In this document: positions 6,817-6,859 of the stretch, piece by piece
Layout: every line of letters begins with the position of its first letter
How positions within the stretch are numbered: the first letter of the stretch is position 1
Assembly: GCA_002428325.1 (NCBI GenBank)
Contig: DIVR01000050.1
Span: 1-6,859 of the forward strand
Direction: 5' to 3'
Length of the DNA: 6,859 bases
Source: a bacterium UBP4_UBA6127
Lineage (GTDB): Bacteria; UBP4; UBA4092
The notes under the pieces: generated by a model
What the model saw: only the letters and a program-made list of their open reading frames with translations
What the model was told of the DNA's origin: nothing
The model's database searches: none
Translations under genes and position numbers: made by a program

Positions 6817-6859
6817 TGGTGCCGAGAGACGGGATTGAACCGCCGACGCAGGGATTTTC
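6817..6859 (-). tRNA. tRNA-Phe (GAA), 3' part only (positions 34-76)
   Basis: Read on the minus strand, the last 43 bases form the 3' half of a tRNA with encoded CCA. Counting back from CCA (74-76), A73 is the discriminator and TCTCGGC the 3' acceptor strand (66-72). The T arm is GGCGG, loop TTCAATC, CCGTC, with one G-U pair. The variable loop is GCGTC and the 3' anticodon stem is TCCCT (39-43). The first three bases in the window (6859-6857) fall exactly on positions 34-36 and read GAA, the phenylalanine anticodon, followed by AA at 37-38. The 5' half lies outside the window; its acceptor strand is predicted to be GCCGAGA or a wobble variant. The gene faces the LuxC-like gene tail to tail. 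Confidence 0.92.

Noticed and set aside
6796..6859. GGAG after the LuxC-like stop followed by ATG at 6816 and an open frame to the edge (MVPRDGIEPP...)
   Set aside because: This is the well-known spurious peptide produced by reading the antisense strand of a tRNA 3' half; the tRNA structure explains every base.
1..6859. A genomic island bounded by an insertion sequence and a tRNA, with the recombinase as its integrase
   Set aside because: def and fmt are essential housekeeping genes inside the interval, the recombinase is of XerC/XerD type, and no direct repeat of the tRNA 3' end was seen elsewhere in the window.
1..6859. CRISPR arrays, riboswitches or long repeats
   Set aside because: Intergenic space is short (largest gap about 200 bp). 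No regularly spaced repeats and no recognisable riboswitch core were found by eye.

Overview
This is a bacterial chromosomal window of about 40% GC. Bacterial origin is shown by peptide deformylase and methionyl-tRNA formyltransferase (formyl-Met initiation), Shine-Dalgarno-type starts, tight gene overlaps and a tRNA with an encoded CCA end. The sequence does not fix the phylum. An uncultured or poorly studied Gram-negative-like lineage is possible, but that is a guess.

Layout. Positions 1-240 (minus) hold the N-terminal 80 codons of an IS1380-family transposase that runs off the left edge. At roughly 53% GC it is richer than the rest of the window. Its leader and the probable insertion-sequence end occupy about 241-333. 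A complete XerC/XerD-type tyrosine recombinase follows at 356-1255 (minus), with all six catalytic residues. A 199-bp AT-rich divergent intergenic region separates it from a five-gene plus-strand run that fills the rest of the window: def (1455-1976), fmt (2022-2990), a class III PLP aminotransferase (2991-4367), a LuxE-family acyl-protein synthetase (4364-5449) and a LuxC-family acyl reductase (5446-6795). A partial tRNA-Phe(GAA) gene on the minus strand (6817-6859) converges on the end of this run.

How the genes work together. def and fmt are the usual pair that formylates initiator Met-tRNA and later removes the formyl group from new proteins. The three genes behind them are joined to fmt and to each other by a TAAATG junction and two ATGA overlaps, so they look translationally coupled. 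LuxE-type and LuxC-type enzymes together activate a carboxylic acid and reduce it to an aldehyde. Both carry their expected acyl-accepting cysteines (Cys352 and Cys278). No luciferase (luxAB) or acyltransferase (luxD) gene is present. The coupled aminotransferase suggests the aldehyde may be converted to a primary amine, giving a compact acid-to-aldehyde-to-amine pathway with unknown substrate. This is the most interesting point of the window and is inference from context. Alternatively, the aminotransferase may act in a different pathway.
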